Shown here in pieces: positions 51,484-59,522 of a DNA stretch of 64,000 nt (position 1 is its first letter; every line of letters starts with the position of its first letter). Position numbers and translations under genes: made by a program. Under the pieces are notes generated by a model. The model was not told where the DNA came from and searched no databases. It was given only the letters and a program-made list of their open reading frames with translations. Location: positions 110,563 to 174,562 of the forward strand of contig NZ_JAHLPR010000002.1 of assembly GCF_018918005.1 (NCBI RefSeq), read 5' to 3'. Source of the DNA: Paenibacillus sp. MSJ-34. GTDB lineage: Bacteria; Bacillota; Bacilli; Paenibacillales; Paenibacillaceae.

Positions 51484-52097
51484 TGGCACATACGATTTCG
51501 CAACGTCACGGTGCCGAACATCATGAGCATGATCATCACGATCAAGAATCGTTGAAGACGTTCGGATTTTGGCTGTTTCTCATCACCGACGTGATTCTGT
51601 TCGCCGTATTGTTCGCCACTTACGTCGTCTTACGGAATAATACGAGCGGCGGTCCTACGGCGGCAGAATTGTTTCAAATGCCGATGATTATCGCCGAAAC
51701 GTTCATCTTGCTGACAAGCAGCTTTACGAGCGGCCTTGCCGTTCTGGCGATGAACCGGGGGAGCAAGCAAGGCCTGATCGGGTGGCTGGCCGTTACCGCC
51801 GTGCTCGGGATCTCTTTCATTACGCTGGAAGTGACCGAGTTCGTGCACTTGGTCGGCGAAGGGGCAACCATCTCGACCAGCGCATTTCTATCCGCCTTCT
51901 ATACATTGGTCGGAACGCACGGTTTGCACGTGTCGATCGGTCTGATCTGGATGATTGCGCTTATGATTCAGCTTCGGCGCCACGGCATTACGAATGTAAC
52001 GAAGCGTAAAGTGAACGTCATCAGCTTGTATTGGCATTTTCTCGACGCGATCTGGATTTTCGTCTTCACGGTCGTATACTTGATGGGGGTGATGTAG
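51483..52097 (+). CDS. qoxC: Quinol oxidase subunit III
   Basis: 204 residues with five membrane helices, as in haem-copper oxidase subunit III (FGFWLFLITDVILFAVLFATYVVL, THGLHVSIGLIWM, VISLYWHFLDAIWIFVFTVVYL). The N-terminus is strikingly histidine-rich (RHGAEHHEHDHHDQE). It overlaps qoxB by one base. Confidence 0.94.
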   Translation: MAHTISQRHGAEHHEHDHHDQESLKTFGFWLFLITDVILFAVLFATYVVLRNNTSGGPTAAELFQMPMIIAETFILLTSSFTSGLAVLAMNRGSKQGLIGWLAVTAVLGISFITLEVTEFVHLVGEGATISTSAFLSAFYTLVGTHGLHVSIGLIWMIALMIQLRRHGITNVTKRKVNVISLYWHFLDAIWIFVFTVVYLMGVM

Positions 52098-52098
52098 G

Positions 52099-52443
52099 AT
52101 GAGTAACCATAACGCACATGAGGCGCATTCGCAACAAACGCATGGCGAATCCCATGGCGGTTCCTTGAAGTCCTATGTGATCGGCTTCCTGCTGTCCATC
52201 ATCCTGACCGTCATTCCGCTGGTCGTCGTGATGAACGGAATGCTGAACAAAACCGCGACGGCGGTCGTCATCCTGGCGATGGCGGCGCTGCAATTTATCG
52301 TCCAACTGTTCTTCTTCATGCATATTCGCGACGGGGAGAATAAGCGTTGGAACGTTATGGCGCTTATTCTCGGCCTCGTCATCGTCGTCACGATCCTGGC
52401 GGGATCGATCTGGATCATGACCTTCAACCAAGTGGCGCATTAA
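52099..52443 (+). CDS. qoxD: Quinol oxidase subunit IV
   Basis: 114 residues with three membrane helices (SYVIGFLLSIILTVIPLVVVM, AVVILAMAALQFIVQLFFFMHI, ALILGLVIVVTILAGSIWIMTF), the CyoD/QoxD pattern, thought to stabilise assembly of the CuB site. The N-terminal 25 residues again contain five histidines. It starts 1 bp after qoxC. Confidence 0.93.
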   Translation: MSNHNAHEAHSQQTHGESHGGSLKSYVIGFLLSIILTVIPLVVVMNGMLNKTATAVVILAMAALQFIVQLFFFMHIRDGENKRWNVMALILGLVIVVTILAGSIWIMTFNQVAH

Positions 52444-52448
52444 TCGGA

Positions 52449-52469
52449 ATAAGGGATCCTCTGTCCGCG
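52449..52469 (+). repeat. Single copy of the ~21-nt intergenic motif
   Basis: ATAAGGGATCCTCTGTCCGC matches the last copy of array 1 (32220) at all but one base. It begins 6 bp after the qoxD stop. No clear partner at 51 bp was found. The 304-bp gap to the next gene otherwise holds a terminator. Confidence 0.6.
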
Positions 52470-52597
52470 TTGCGACATTAACGTTGCAAAGTCCTTTATT
52501 TTATAAGGTTTGGTACATTGACTTTGTCCTTGCTTGGGCGGTCGGCTATTTCGCTGAAAACTAGTTTAAAAAATTAACGCAAGGCTAGCGGCCTATT

Positions 52598-52640
52598 ACC
52601 CGATTGACCGGATGAGAATTCGGCTCCATCGGGTTTTTTG
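52598..52640 (+). terminator. Intrinsic terminator after the qox operon
   Basis: ACCCGAT (52598-52604) pairs with ATCGGGT (52628-52634), an inner CCG/CGG stem lies inside, and TTTTT follows. It is 155 bp downstream of qoxD, so it may end a longer qox 3' region or a separate short RNA. Confidence 0.7.
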
Positions 52641-52747
52641 CGTGCGCAAAAAGTAAAATTCGTTCCAAAATGCTCATTTCTATTTCTTATGCGGCGCGCT
52701 CGTTTTTTCTACAATGAGACATACAACGGGTATAGGAGGAACCAACC

Positions 52748-53656
52748 ATGAATCGAAAAAACAGATTCGACCATTTGAGCATGGGGACGAGAGAGCAAAT
52801 TGCGGGATATTTGTTTGTCGCTCCTTTAATGATCGGTCTCGTCGTGCTAACGCTGATTCCCGTCGTGTTCTCGCTGCTGCTCAGCTTTACGAACTGGAAT
52901 TTCGTCGCGGGCTTCGACGCCATCAAATTCGCGGGCTTTGACAATTTCGTCAAATTGTTCAACGACTCCGCTTTCGTTCAAAGTTTGAAGAACAATCTTA
53001 TTTTCATCTTTACGGTGCCGGTGACGATGATTCTCGCGCTCGTATTTGCGATACTGATCGACAAGTATGTGTATATCAAGGATACGTTCAAGGTGATTTA
53101 CTTTTTGCCGTACATATCCAGCATCGTCGCCGTAGCGATGGTATGGCAAGTGCTGTTCCATCCTTCGCTGGGGCCGGTAAACCAGACGCTCGCAGCGCTC
53201 GGCGTCGACAACCCGCCCAAATGGCTCGCCGATATCGATTTCGCGCTGCCGTCGCTGATGATGATTCAAGTCTGGATTATGCTCGGCTACAATATCATCA
53301 TTTACATTGCAGGCTTGCAGTCGATTCCGAAAGATTTGTACGAAGCGGCCGATATCGACGGCGCCAACGTATGGGTGAAATTCCGCAACATTACCGTGCC
53401 GTGCATATCGCCGACCACTTTCTTCTTGCTCGTGACGGGCATTATCGGCTCCTTCAAAATATTCGACCTCATCCAGGTGTTGACGAAAGGCGGTCCGGCG
53501 AATTCGACGACCGTCATCGTATACGAATTGTACGATACGGCGTTCGTCGAGCTGAAGACAGGCTACGCTTCTTCCATGGCGCTCATCTTGTTCCTTATAT
53601 GCCTCATCATTACGGCCGCGCAATGGATTGCGCAGAAGAAGTGGGTCAACTACTAA
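52748..53656 (+). CDS. Carbohydrate ABC transporter permease, MalF/UgpA type
   Basis: 302 residues with six membrane helices. N-terminal LFVAPLMIGLVVLTLIPVVFSLLLSF and the EAA docking loop YEAADIDGANVWVKFRNITVP are typical of MalF-type permeases. TAGGAGG precedes the ATG. Next gene is the MalG-type partner at 24 bp. No ATPase gene is here, as usual for CUT1 importers that share MsmX. Confidence 0.93.
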   Translation: MNRKNRFDHLSMGTREQIAGYLFVAPLMIGLVVLTLIPVVFSLLLSFTNWNFVAGFDAIKFAGFDNFVKLFNDSAFVQSLKNNLIFIFTVPVTMILALVFAILIDKYVYIKDTFKVIYFLPYISSIVAVAMVWQVLFHPSLGPVNQTLAALGVDNPPKWLADIDFALPSLMMIQVWIMLGYNIIIYIAGLQSIPKDLYEAADIDGANVWVKFRNITVPCISPTTFFLLVTGIIGSFKIFDLIQVLTKGGPANSTTVIVYELYDTAFVELKTGYASSMALILFLICLIITAAQWIAQKKWVNY

Positions 53657-53680
53657 ACGGCAAGGGAGGAGGAAACTTCA

Positions 53681-54505
53681 ATGAAAAAACTATCCATTTC
53701 GAAATTATGCTGGACGATCGTTATGGCACTGATCGGTATCTTATTCCTGCTTCCGTTCATATGGATGCTGTCGGCCTCATTCAAACAGGAAATCGACGTC
53801 TTTACGTTTCCGATCGAATGGATTCCCAAACAGTGGAATGCGATCGAAAACTATAAGCAAGTATGGTCGGGGGATTTCGTCAGGTATTACGGAAATTCCA
53901 TCTATATAACGGTCGCCACGACCGTCATCAACGTGTTCGTGTGCGCGCTCGCGGCTTACGGGTTTTCCAAATTGCGGTTTCGCGGCAGAGATACGATGTT
54001 CCTGCTTGTACTTGCTCTATACATGGTTCCGCCGCAAGCGTCGCTCGTCCCGCAATTCCTGCTGCTGCGCTGGTTTCATTTATACGATACGCATCTTGGG
54101 CTCATATTGCTCAACAGCTTCAGCATTATCGGGGCGTTTATGCTGCGGCAGTTCTTTATGAGCGTCAGCAACGAGTATATCGAATCGGGGAAAATCGACG
54201 GAGCCGGCCATTTCCGTTCCTTTTTCCAAATCGCGCTGCCGCTGATTCGTCCCGCGCTGGCGACCTATGCGATTTTGCGCTTCATCTGGACATGGAACGA
54301 TTATCAGAATCCGCTTATTTTTCTCAAGACGAAAGCGTTGTTTACGATCCAACTGGGAATTTCGCTATTCGGCGACGAATACGGCGACGTCTACTCGCTT
54401 ATGATGGCCGGAACCGTATCGGCGATATTGCCGCTGCTTATTATTTTCGCAATCGGGCAAAAGCAAGTCATCGAAGGGATCTCGCTCGGCGGCGTAAAAG
54501 GATGA
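53681..54505 (+). CDS. Carbohydrate ABC transporter permease, MalG/UgpE type
   Basis: 274 residues. Six helices; LPFIWMLSASFKQEIDVF near the N-terminus and the docking loop ESGKIDGAGHFRSFFQIALPLIRPALAT identify the MalG type. GGGAGGAGG precedes the ATG. Partner of the 52748 permease. Confidence 0.93.
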   Translation: MKKLSISKLCWTIVMALIGILFLLPFIWMLSASFKQEIDVFTFPIEWIPKQWNAIENYKQVWSGDFVRYYGNSIYITVATTVINVFVCALAAYGFSKLRFRGRDTMFLLVLALYMVPPQASLVPQFLLLRWFHLYDTHLGLILLNSFSIIGAFMLRQFFMSVSNEYIESGKIDGAGHFRSFFQIALPLIRPALATYAILRFIWTWNDYQNPLIFLKTKALFTIQLGISLFGDEYGDVYSLMMAGTVSAILPLLIIFAIGQKQVIEGISLGGVKG

Positions 54506-54578
54506 AGAAGTCAAAATCGTTTCGTATACGTCAAAATTGGCCACTTCGCTTCCGAATCAATCGTGATAGGATGGCATT

Positions 54579-54590
54579 GTAAGCACTTAC
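54579..54590. promoter_or_regulatory. GTAAG-CA-CTTAC dyad before the sugar-binding gene
   Basis: The identical 12-mer to 31603-31614, 21 bp before the ATG at 54612. In the 106-bp gap between the second permease and the binding-protein gene; it may control an extra internal promoter that boosts the binding protein. Confidence 0.45.
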
Positions 54591-54611
54591 TTATGAATTA
54601 GGAGGGTCTAT

Positions 54612-55988
54612 ATGAAAAAGATTTTATCGCTCGTACTTTGTTTATCTCTGGCGCTGTTCGTTGCCGCATGCGGCAGCGGAAGCCAATCGTCGCCGCAGGC
54701 GGAACAGAATGCATCCTCGAATTCCCCGGAGCCGTCCAAAGAGTCCGCGAATGAGCCGGAACAAGCCGAGCAAGTGACGCTCAAGCTCAGCACCTGGCAG
54801 CAGGACGGGAAGGCCCAATGGAGCAAGATTATTCCGGAATTTGAAAAGAAATATCCTAACATCAAAGTCGAGCTCGATTTGTTAAGCGAGAAAGGCGATT
54901 CGCTCGCGGCGATGCAGAAGCTGGATTTGATGGCCGCTTCCAACGATCAGCTCGACATTATCGAGTTCCCGTATACCAACTATTCGCAGCGCGCCGACAT
55001 CGGATTGCTCGAGCCGCTCGACGGATATATTGAACAAGGCTACAACTACGATGAAGAATACCTTGTCGACACGCGCGTCAACGGTAAAATTTACGCGCTT
55101 CCGTCCTCCATGCAGCGCTGGTTCGTCATTATGAACAAAGAGGTGCTGGATCAAGAAGGCTTGCCCGTACCGACGGATTGGACCTGGAACGACTTTATGG
55201 ACTATGCGAAAAAATTGACCAAAGGCGATGGAGCAAGCAAACGTTATGGCGCTTATTTGCATAACTGGCCGGATTATTTCCAATTGCAGCTGATGAGCAA
55301 ATCCGCCGACAATACGTTTTTGAAGTCCGACGGAACGTCCAACGGGAAAGATCCGCTGCTCAAAACGAATCTGGAAATGATGAAGAAAATGATGTACGAG
55401 GACAAGAGCGTGAGCCCGTATGAGGACATCATCTCGCAAAAATTGCAATACCGGAACCAATATTTTAACGGAAATGCCGTCATGCTCCCGATGGGAGACT
55501 GGATGGTGGCCGAATCGGGCGGCACGGATGCGATTCCCGCCACATTCGTAACCGCATTCGCTCCGCTTCCGAAGCTGGAAAGCGAGAATGCGCATTATTC
55601 GCCGGTACAGCCGACGTATATGGGCGTTGCCGCCAAGTCGAAAAACAAGGAAGCCGCCTATCAGTTCGTCAGATGGTACACTTCCGAGGGCTTGGAAATC
55701 GGGGGAAGAGTGTTCTCCGGTTGGGCGAAATCGGATTCGGACAAATTAGTCGAAACGATCGTAGGAAATGCGAAGGACCCGTCCAAAATCGACGTGGAAT
55801 CTTTGAAATATACGATGAAAAATACAATTCCGGGAAGCGCGCCCGTTCCTGCGACCTATGCCGAAGAAGTGAAAAATTCCGTCATTCCGGAAGCCGAACT
55901 GTTTCTCCTGAATAAAGAAAGCATTGATAAGACGATCGAAAAAATCGATCAAAAAATTGCGGAGATTGTTAAAAATAACGGAAAATAA
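54612..55988 (+). CDS. Carbohydrate-binding lipoprotein of the ABC importer
   Basis: 458 residues. Lipobox ALFVAAC; a Ser/Glu/Pro-rich linker follows, then the family 1 binding fold (TLKLSTWQQDGKAQWSKIIPEFEKKYPNIKVELD, ALPSSMQRWFVIMNKEVLD, PTDWTWNDFMDYAKKL). Family members bind oligosaccharides; nearby GH88 suggests an oligosaccharide with an unsaturated uronic acid. RBS AGGAGGG before the ATG. Confidence 0.9.
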   Translation: MKKILSLVLCLSLALFVAACGSGSQSSPQAEQNASSNSPEPSKESANEPEQAEQVTLKLSTWQQDGKAQWSKIIPEFEKKYPNIKVELDLLSEKGDSLAAMQKLDLMAASNDQLDIIEFPYTNYSQRADIGLLEPLDGYIEQGYNYDEEYLVDTRVNGKIYALPSSMQRWFVIMNKEVLDQEGLPVPTDWTWNDFMDYAKKLTKGDGASKRYGAYLHNWPDYFQLQLMSKSADNTFLKSDGTSNGKDPLLKTNLEMMKKMMYEDKSVSPYEDIISQKLQYRNQYFNGNAVMLPMGDWMVAESGGTDAIPATFVTAFAPLPKLESENAHYSPVQPTYMGVAAKSKNKEAAYQFVRWYTSEGLEIGGRVFSGWAKSDSDKLVETIVGNAKDPSKIDVESLKYTMKNTIPGSAPVPATYAEEVKNSVIPEAELFLLNKESIDKTIEKIDQKIAEIVKNNGK

Positions 55989-56041
55989 TCGGCCGTAAAG
56001 CGGTTGCCGCTTAATAGAAACGGATTTACAATTGAGGATAC

Positions 56042-56073
56042 GGGGGAAACGAACGATATTCGTTCGTTTTCCC
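56042..56073 (+). terminator. Hairpin after the sugar-binding gene
   Basis: GGGGGAAACGAACG (56042-56055) pairs with CGTTCGTTTTCCC (56061-56073) with a five-base loop. Strong stem but no T-run after it, so it may stabilise the upstream mRNA end rather than terminate. Confidence 0.5.
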
Positions 56074-56108
56074 TGTCCTATTCCATTTAGATTCGAGGCC
56101 TGCATCCG

Positions 56109-57926
56109 GTGAAGATAAGACAACTCTCTTTGCGTCAACAATTGGTGTGGTCGGCATTAGTATGTTTCCTGGTCCCTCTTGGCGTCAATTATGTCGTAAC
56201 GAATTATTTTACAAAAGATCTTATCTTGGAGAAGGCGGTTATCAGCGCGGAAGATTCGTTGAAAGCGGTGCAGTCCGATGTCGGCGGCATTATCGACCAG
56301 ACGTTGGAATTGTCGAACATCGTGCTGACGAACAGCGGCATCCGCCAATTGCTGCTCTTTAGCCAGCATGACATGCAATCGGCGGAACAAAGGGAAGATT
56401 TCCTGGTGAATTACAGCCGATTGGTGCGTTTTCTGGACGATTTATTCGCGCAGAACGGCGATTTTTATGTCACGGTTTTGGGGAAAAACGGTTTAATCTA
56501 TACGAATTATTCGCATATCGAGTTCAACCCGGTCACACTGTATGAACAACCGTGGTTCTCGGAGCTGGACCGTATCCCGGCCTTCTCCACCTATTGGACC
56601 GGTTTGCAGCATAATTATTTCTTGCCGGGCAATGCGTCTTCTTACCTGGTGACGATCGGGCGCCCGATCCGGACGACTTCAAGCAGCCCGGTCGGCTATG
56701 TCGTCGTCAGCGTAAACGAAAGGAAAATTCGTTCCATGCTGGCGAATACCCCGAATCAAGAAATGATGCTGTTGAACGAAGAAGGGGTCGTCATCTCCCA
56801 TACCGATCCGGAGAAGATCGGAACGAGATTGGATTGGTGGAAGCGAAGCGGTGATTCGAGGACGATCGGTATTGACGGCGAAAATTATGTGTACGTCGAA
56901 AAGAAGCTGCACAACAACGAGAACTGGAGACTGGTGAACCTGATCCCATTGTCGTCGGCGCTTGCGAAAAACAAGCAAGTTTTGTTTATCAGCTTTACAC
57001 TGCAATTTTTATTTTTTACGGTATTTTGCATTTTATTGACTTTGGTCATTTCCGCCATTACGAGGCCGATCGCCGAATTGAGCCGATTCGTGACGAATAT
57101 CGGACGCGGGCAGCTTAACGAACGCTCCGGCATTCGCGGCCAGCATGAAGTCGGCCAACTCGGGCGGACGATCGATCATATGCTGGACCGAATCCAGTCG
57201 ATGATCGAGCAAATTACGGTGGAGCAAGCCAAAAAGCGGAAAGCGGAGCTCGAAATGCTCCAGGCGCAAATCAACCCGCATTTCATGTTCAATCTTCTGA
57301 ATTCGATCAGGTTGAACATTTTGATACAAGGGGATAAGGAAAACGCGGACTTGATCGGTTCGTTGTCTTCGCTGCTGCGAATGACGATCACCCGCGATAA
57401 CGAATTCATTACGCTTCGGGAAGAAGTGGATACGGTATGCCATTATGTTCGTCTGATGAATTTCCGGCATGCGAACCAGGTCAGGCTTGATTTTCAAGGC
57501 GATGACGACACCGGGAATGCGTTGGTTCCGCGCTTTATGATACAGCCGCTCATTGAAAACGCCATCATTCACGGGTTCGAGCAATACGACGGACAAATCG
57601 CGATCGAGTCGGATAGCGGGAACGACGGTGCGCGGCAATGGTTGCGGATCGCGGTTCGCGACAATGGAATCGGAATGACGGAGGCAAGATTGAATGAGCT
57701 GCGGTCCAAATTGGACGGCTCGGCCGATCCGCGGGGACGCGCCCCGGCCGGTTTTTCGGGAATCGGGGTAACCAATGTGTTCCAGCGGTTGCGCTTAATC
57801 TACGGCGACCGGTTCCAAATGGAGATGAAGAGCGAGCCCAATGTGGGTACGGAAATTGCGTTGATATTTCCATTAGAGTATGGAAGGGTGGATGAGCATC
57901 ATGTTGACGGCGATTCTAGTGGATGA
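56109..57926 (+). CDS. YesM-type sensor histidine kinase
   Basis: 605 residues. Two membrane helices (near residues 13-33 and 295-320) bracket a large extracellular Cache-type sensor. A HAMP segment follows (ITRPIAELSRFVTNIGRGQLNERS), then the His_kinase domain with the phosphorylated His in QINPHFMFNLLNSIR, and the ATPase domain (IQPLIENAIIHGFEQ, DNGIGMTEARLNEL, GIGVTNVFQRL). Start GTG 56109. Its 3' end overlaps the response-regulator gene by 26 bp. YesM-like kinases usually respond to sugars captured by the neighbouring ABC binding protein. Confidence 0.93.
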   Translation: MKIRQLSLRQQLVWSALVCFLVPLGVNYVVTNYFTKDLILEKAVISAEDSLKAVQSDVGGIIDQTLELSNIVLTNSGIRQLLLFSQHDMQSAEQREDFLVNYSRLVRFLDDLFAQNGDFYVTVLGKNGLIYTNYSHIEFNPVTLYEQPWFSELDRIPAFSTYWTGLQHNYFLPGNASSYLVTIGRPIRTTSSSPVGYVVVSVNERKIRSMLANTPNQEMMLLNEEGVVISHTDPEKIGTRLDWWKRSGDSRTIGIDGENYVYVEKKLHNNENWRLVNLIPLSSALAKNKQVLFISFTLQFLFFTVFCILLTLVISAITRPIAELSRFVTNIGRGQLNERSGIRGQHEVGQLGRTIDHMLDRIQSMIEQITVEQAKKRKAELEMLQAQINPHFMFNLLNSIRLNILIQGDKENADLIGSLSSLLRMTITRDNEFITLREEVDTVCHYVRLMNFRHANQVRLDFQGDDDTGNALVPRFMIQPLIENAIIHGFEQYDGQIAIESDSGNDGARQWLRIAVRDNGIGMTEARLNELRSKLDGSADPRGRAPAGFSGIGVTNVFQRLRLIYGDRFQMEMKSEPNVGTEIALIFPLEYGRVDEHHVDGDSSG

Positions 57927-59502
57927 CGATTATCCGGTGGTACGGTATCTTTCGGAAACGGTCGCTTGGAAAGAACTCGGCATCGAACTCGTCGGCTGCT
58001 ATTCGAACGGGCTCGAGGCGTGGGAAGGCGCGCAGCGGAGCTTGCCGGACATCGTTATTACCGATATCGGCATGCCCAAAATGAACGGATTGGAAATGTT
58101 GGAAAAGCTGGGCGCCGTTCACCCGCTGTTCCGCGCGGTGATATTATCATGCCACAACGAGTTCCATTATGCGCAGCAAGCGATGAAATTGAGAGTCAGC
58201 GATTATATTCTTAAAGAAAGTTTGGACGTCGGCCAACTGCAGCGTATTTTGCGGCATATTTCGACCGATCTCTGCAAGGAAAAGGATAAAATCGCGGAAA
58301 TGCTGATGTATCAACGGAAGCAATCGATCAACCAATCGGCTTTGAAGGAACAGTTTCTGAAAGATACGTTGTATCAGCCGTCGTGGACGAAGGATAATTG
58401 GATCGAGCAAGCGCGGCTGAACGGCATATCGCTCGAGGCGAAGCATTACGTGCCGATGGTCGTGTCGGTCGACCGGGCGGCCGAAGCGGCGCGGCTGCGG
58501 AATATGAACGATTATACGATCGTTTTCGCGGTCGAGAATATTTTGCAGGAAATTATGGATTCGATGCATCGATGCGTCATCTTCCGGTACAGCAATCGGG
58601 ATCTGGTCGTACTGTTATGCTGCGACGATCCCGCGAGAGAGGTTCAATTAGCTTATTATTCCACGCAAAAATGCATTGCGGCTTTTCAGAATTACTTGAA
58701 AATATCCGTTTCCTGCTTGATCGGGCAAGAGGCGCGCACGCCGGACGATATCCGCAGAACGCTTGCGCCGATGTTAAACGAAGCCTGGCATCGTTTCTAT
58801 CTGGAAGAAGCGAAAGTTCATCGTTTCGAGAAACAGAAATACAGCGCGGAAGATATTTACGGGGAATATTCCCGTTTCTTCTCCGTCATCAACGACGCGA
58901 TCGCGCTGAACCGGACGGACGAGTTGCAGAGCATTGTCGGCGGCTGGGCGGAATGGGTGAAATCCGAAAAATTCCATCCGGGCGACGTGAAAGAGTGGGT
59001 GCTGCAACTGCTGCTCGATTTGCAGATGAAGACGAAGGTTACGCTGCAATATCAGCCTTCCCTGTCGGAAGAGAAGCTTCATGACGCCGTAAACGGAATC
59101 CGATCGATCGATCATTTGCGAGAATGGCTGCTGCAATACGTATGCGATCTCTCGCGCAAATTGAGCATGCTTGCGGTCCGTTCGAAGCGTACGGAAGTGA
59201 TCAAGGCGCAGCAATACGTCATTGCGCACGTAACCGAGAAAATTACGCTGGAAGATATGGCGGCTCACTTGAATTTGAACTCCAGCTATTTCAGCCGGTT
59301 GTTCAAACGGGAAACGAATCAAAATTTTATCGAATACGTCAATATGGTCAAACTGCAAAAGGCGAAGGAACTGCTGGAACTGTCGAATAAGACGGTGGAA
59401 GAAATTTCGGATTATTTGGGCTATGCCAATAAGAGCTACTTCATTAAACTGTTCAAGCGGGAAGTCGGCATGACGCCCAGCGAATATACGGCTTGGCACT
59501 AA
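57901..59502 (+). CDS. YesN-type response regulator with AraC HTH domain
   Basis: About 533 residues. Receiver domain at the N-terminus (AILVDDDYPVVRYLSE, phosphorylated Asp in DIVITDIGMPKMNGLEM, Lys in YILKES), a long linker region, and an AraC-type double HTH at the C-terminus (ITLEDMAAHLNLNSSYFSRLFKRE and EISDYLGYANKSYFIKLFKREVGMTPSEY). I chose ATG 57901 because GGAAGGGTGG lies 9 bases upstream; ATGs at 57880 and 57892 fall on or before that site. Confidence 0.93.
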   Translation: MLTAILVDDDYPVVRYLSETVAWKELGIELVGCYSNGLEAWEGAQRSLPDIVITDIGMPKMNGLEMLEKLGAVHPLFRAVILSCHNEFHYAQQAMKLRVSDYILKESLDVGQLQRILRHISTDLCKEKDKIAEMLMYQRKQSINQSALKEQFLKDTLYQPSWTKDNWIEQARLNGISLEAKHYVPMVVSVDRAAEAARLRNMNDYTIVFAVENILQEIMDSMHRCVIFRYSNRDLVVLLCCDDPAREVQLAYYSTQKCIAAFQNYLKISVSCLIGQEARTPDDIRRTLAPMLNEAWHRFYLEEAKVHRFEKQKYSAEDIYGEYSRFFSVINDAIALNRTDELQSIVGGWAEWVKSEKFHPGDVKEWVLQLLLDLQMKTKVTLQYQPSLSEEKLHDAVNGIRSIDHLREWLLQYVCDLSRKLSMLAVRSKRTEVIKAQQYVIAHVTEKITLEDMAAHLNLNSSYFSRLFKRETNQNFIEYVNMVKLQKAKELLELSNKTVEEISDYLGYANKSYFIKLFKREVGMTPSEYTAWH

Positions 59503-59522
59503 CAAAGACGGCGGATAGGAGT

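Noticed and set aside
48515..52443. Cytochrome c oxidase (CtaCDEF)
   Set aside because: Subunit II lacks the CuA cysteine/histidine ligands and has no haem c motif, so it is a quinol oxidase.
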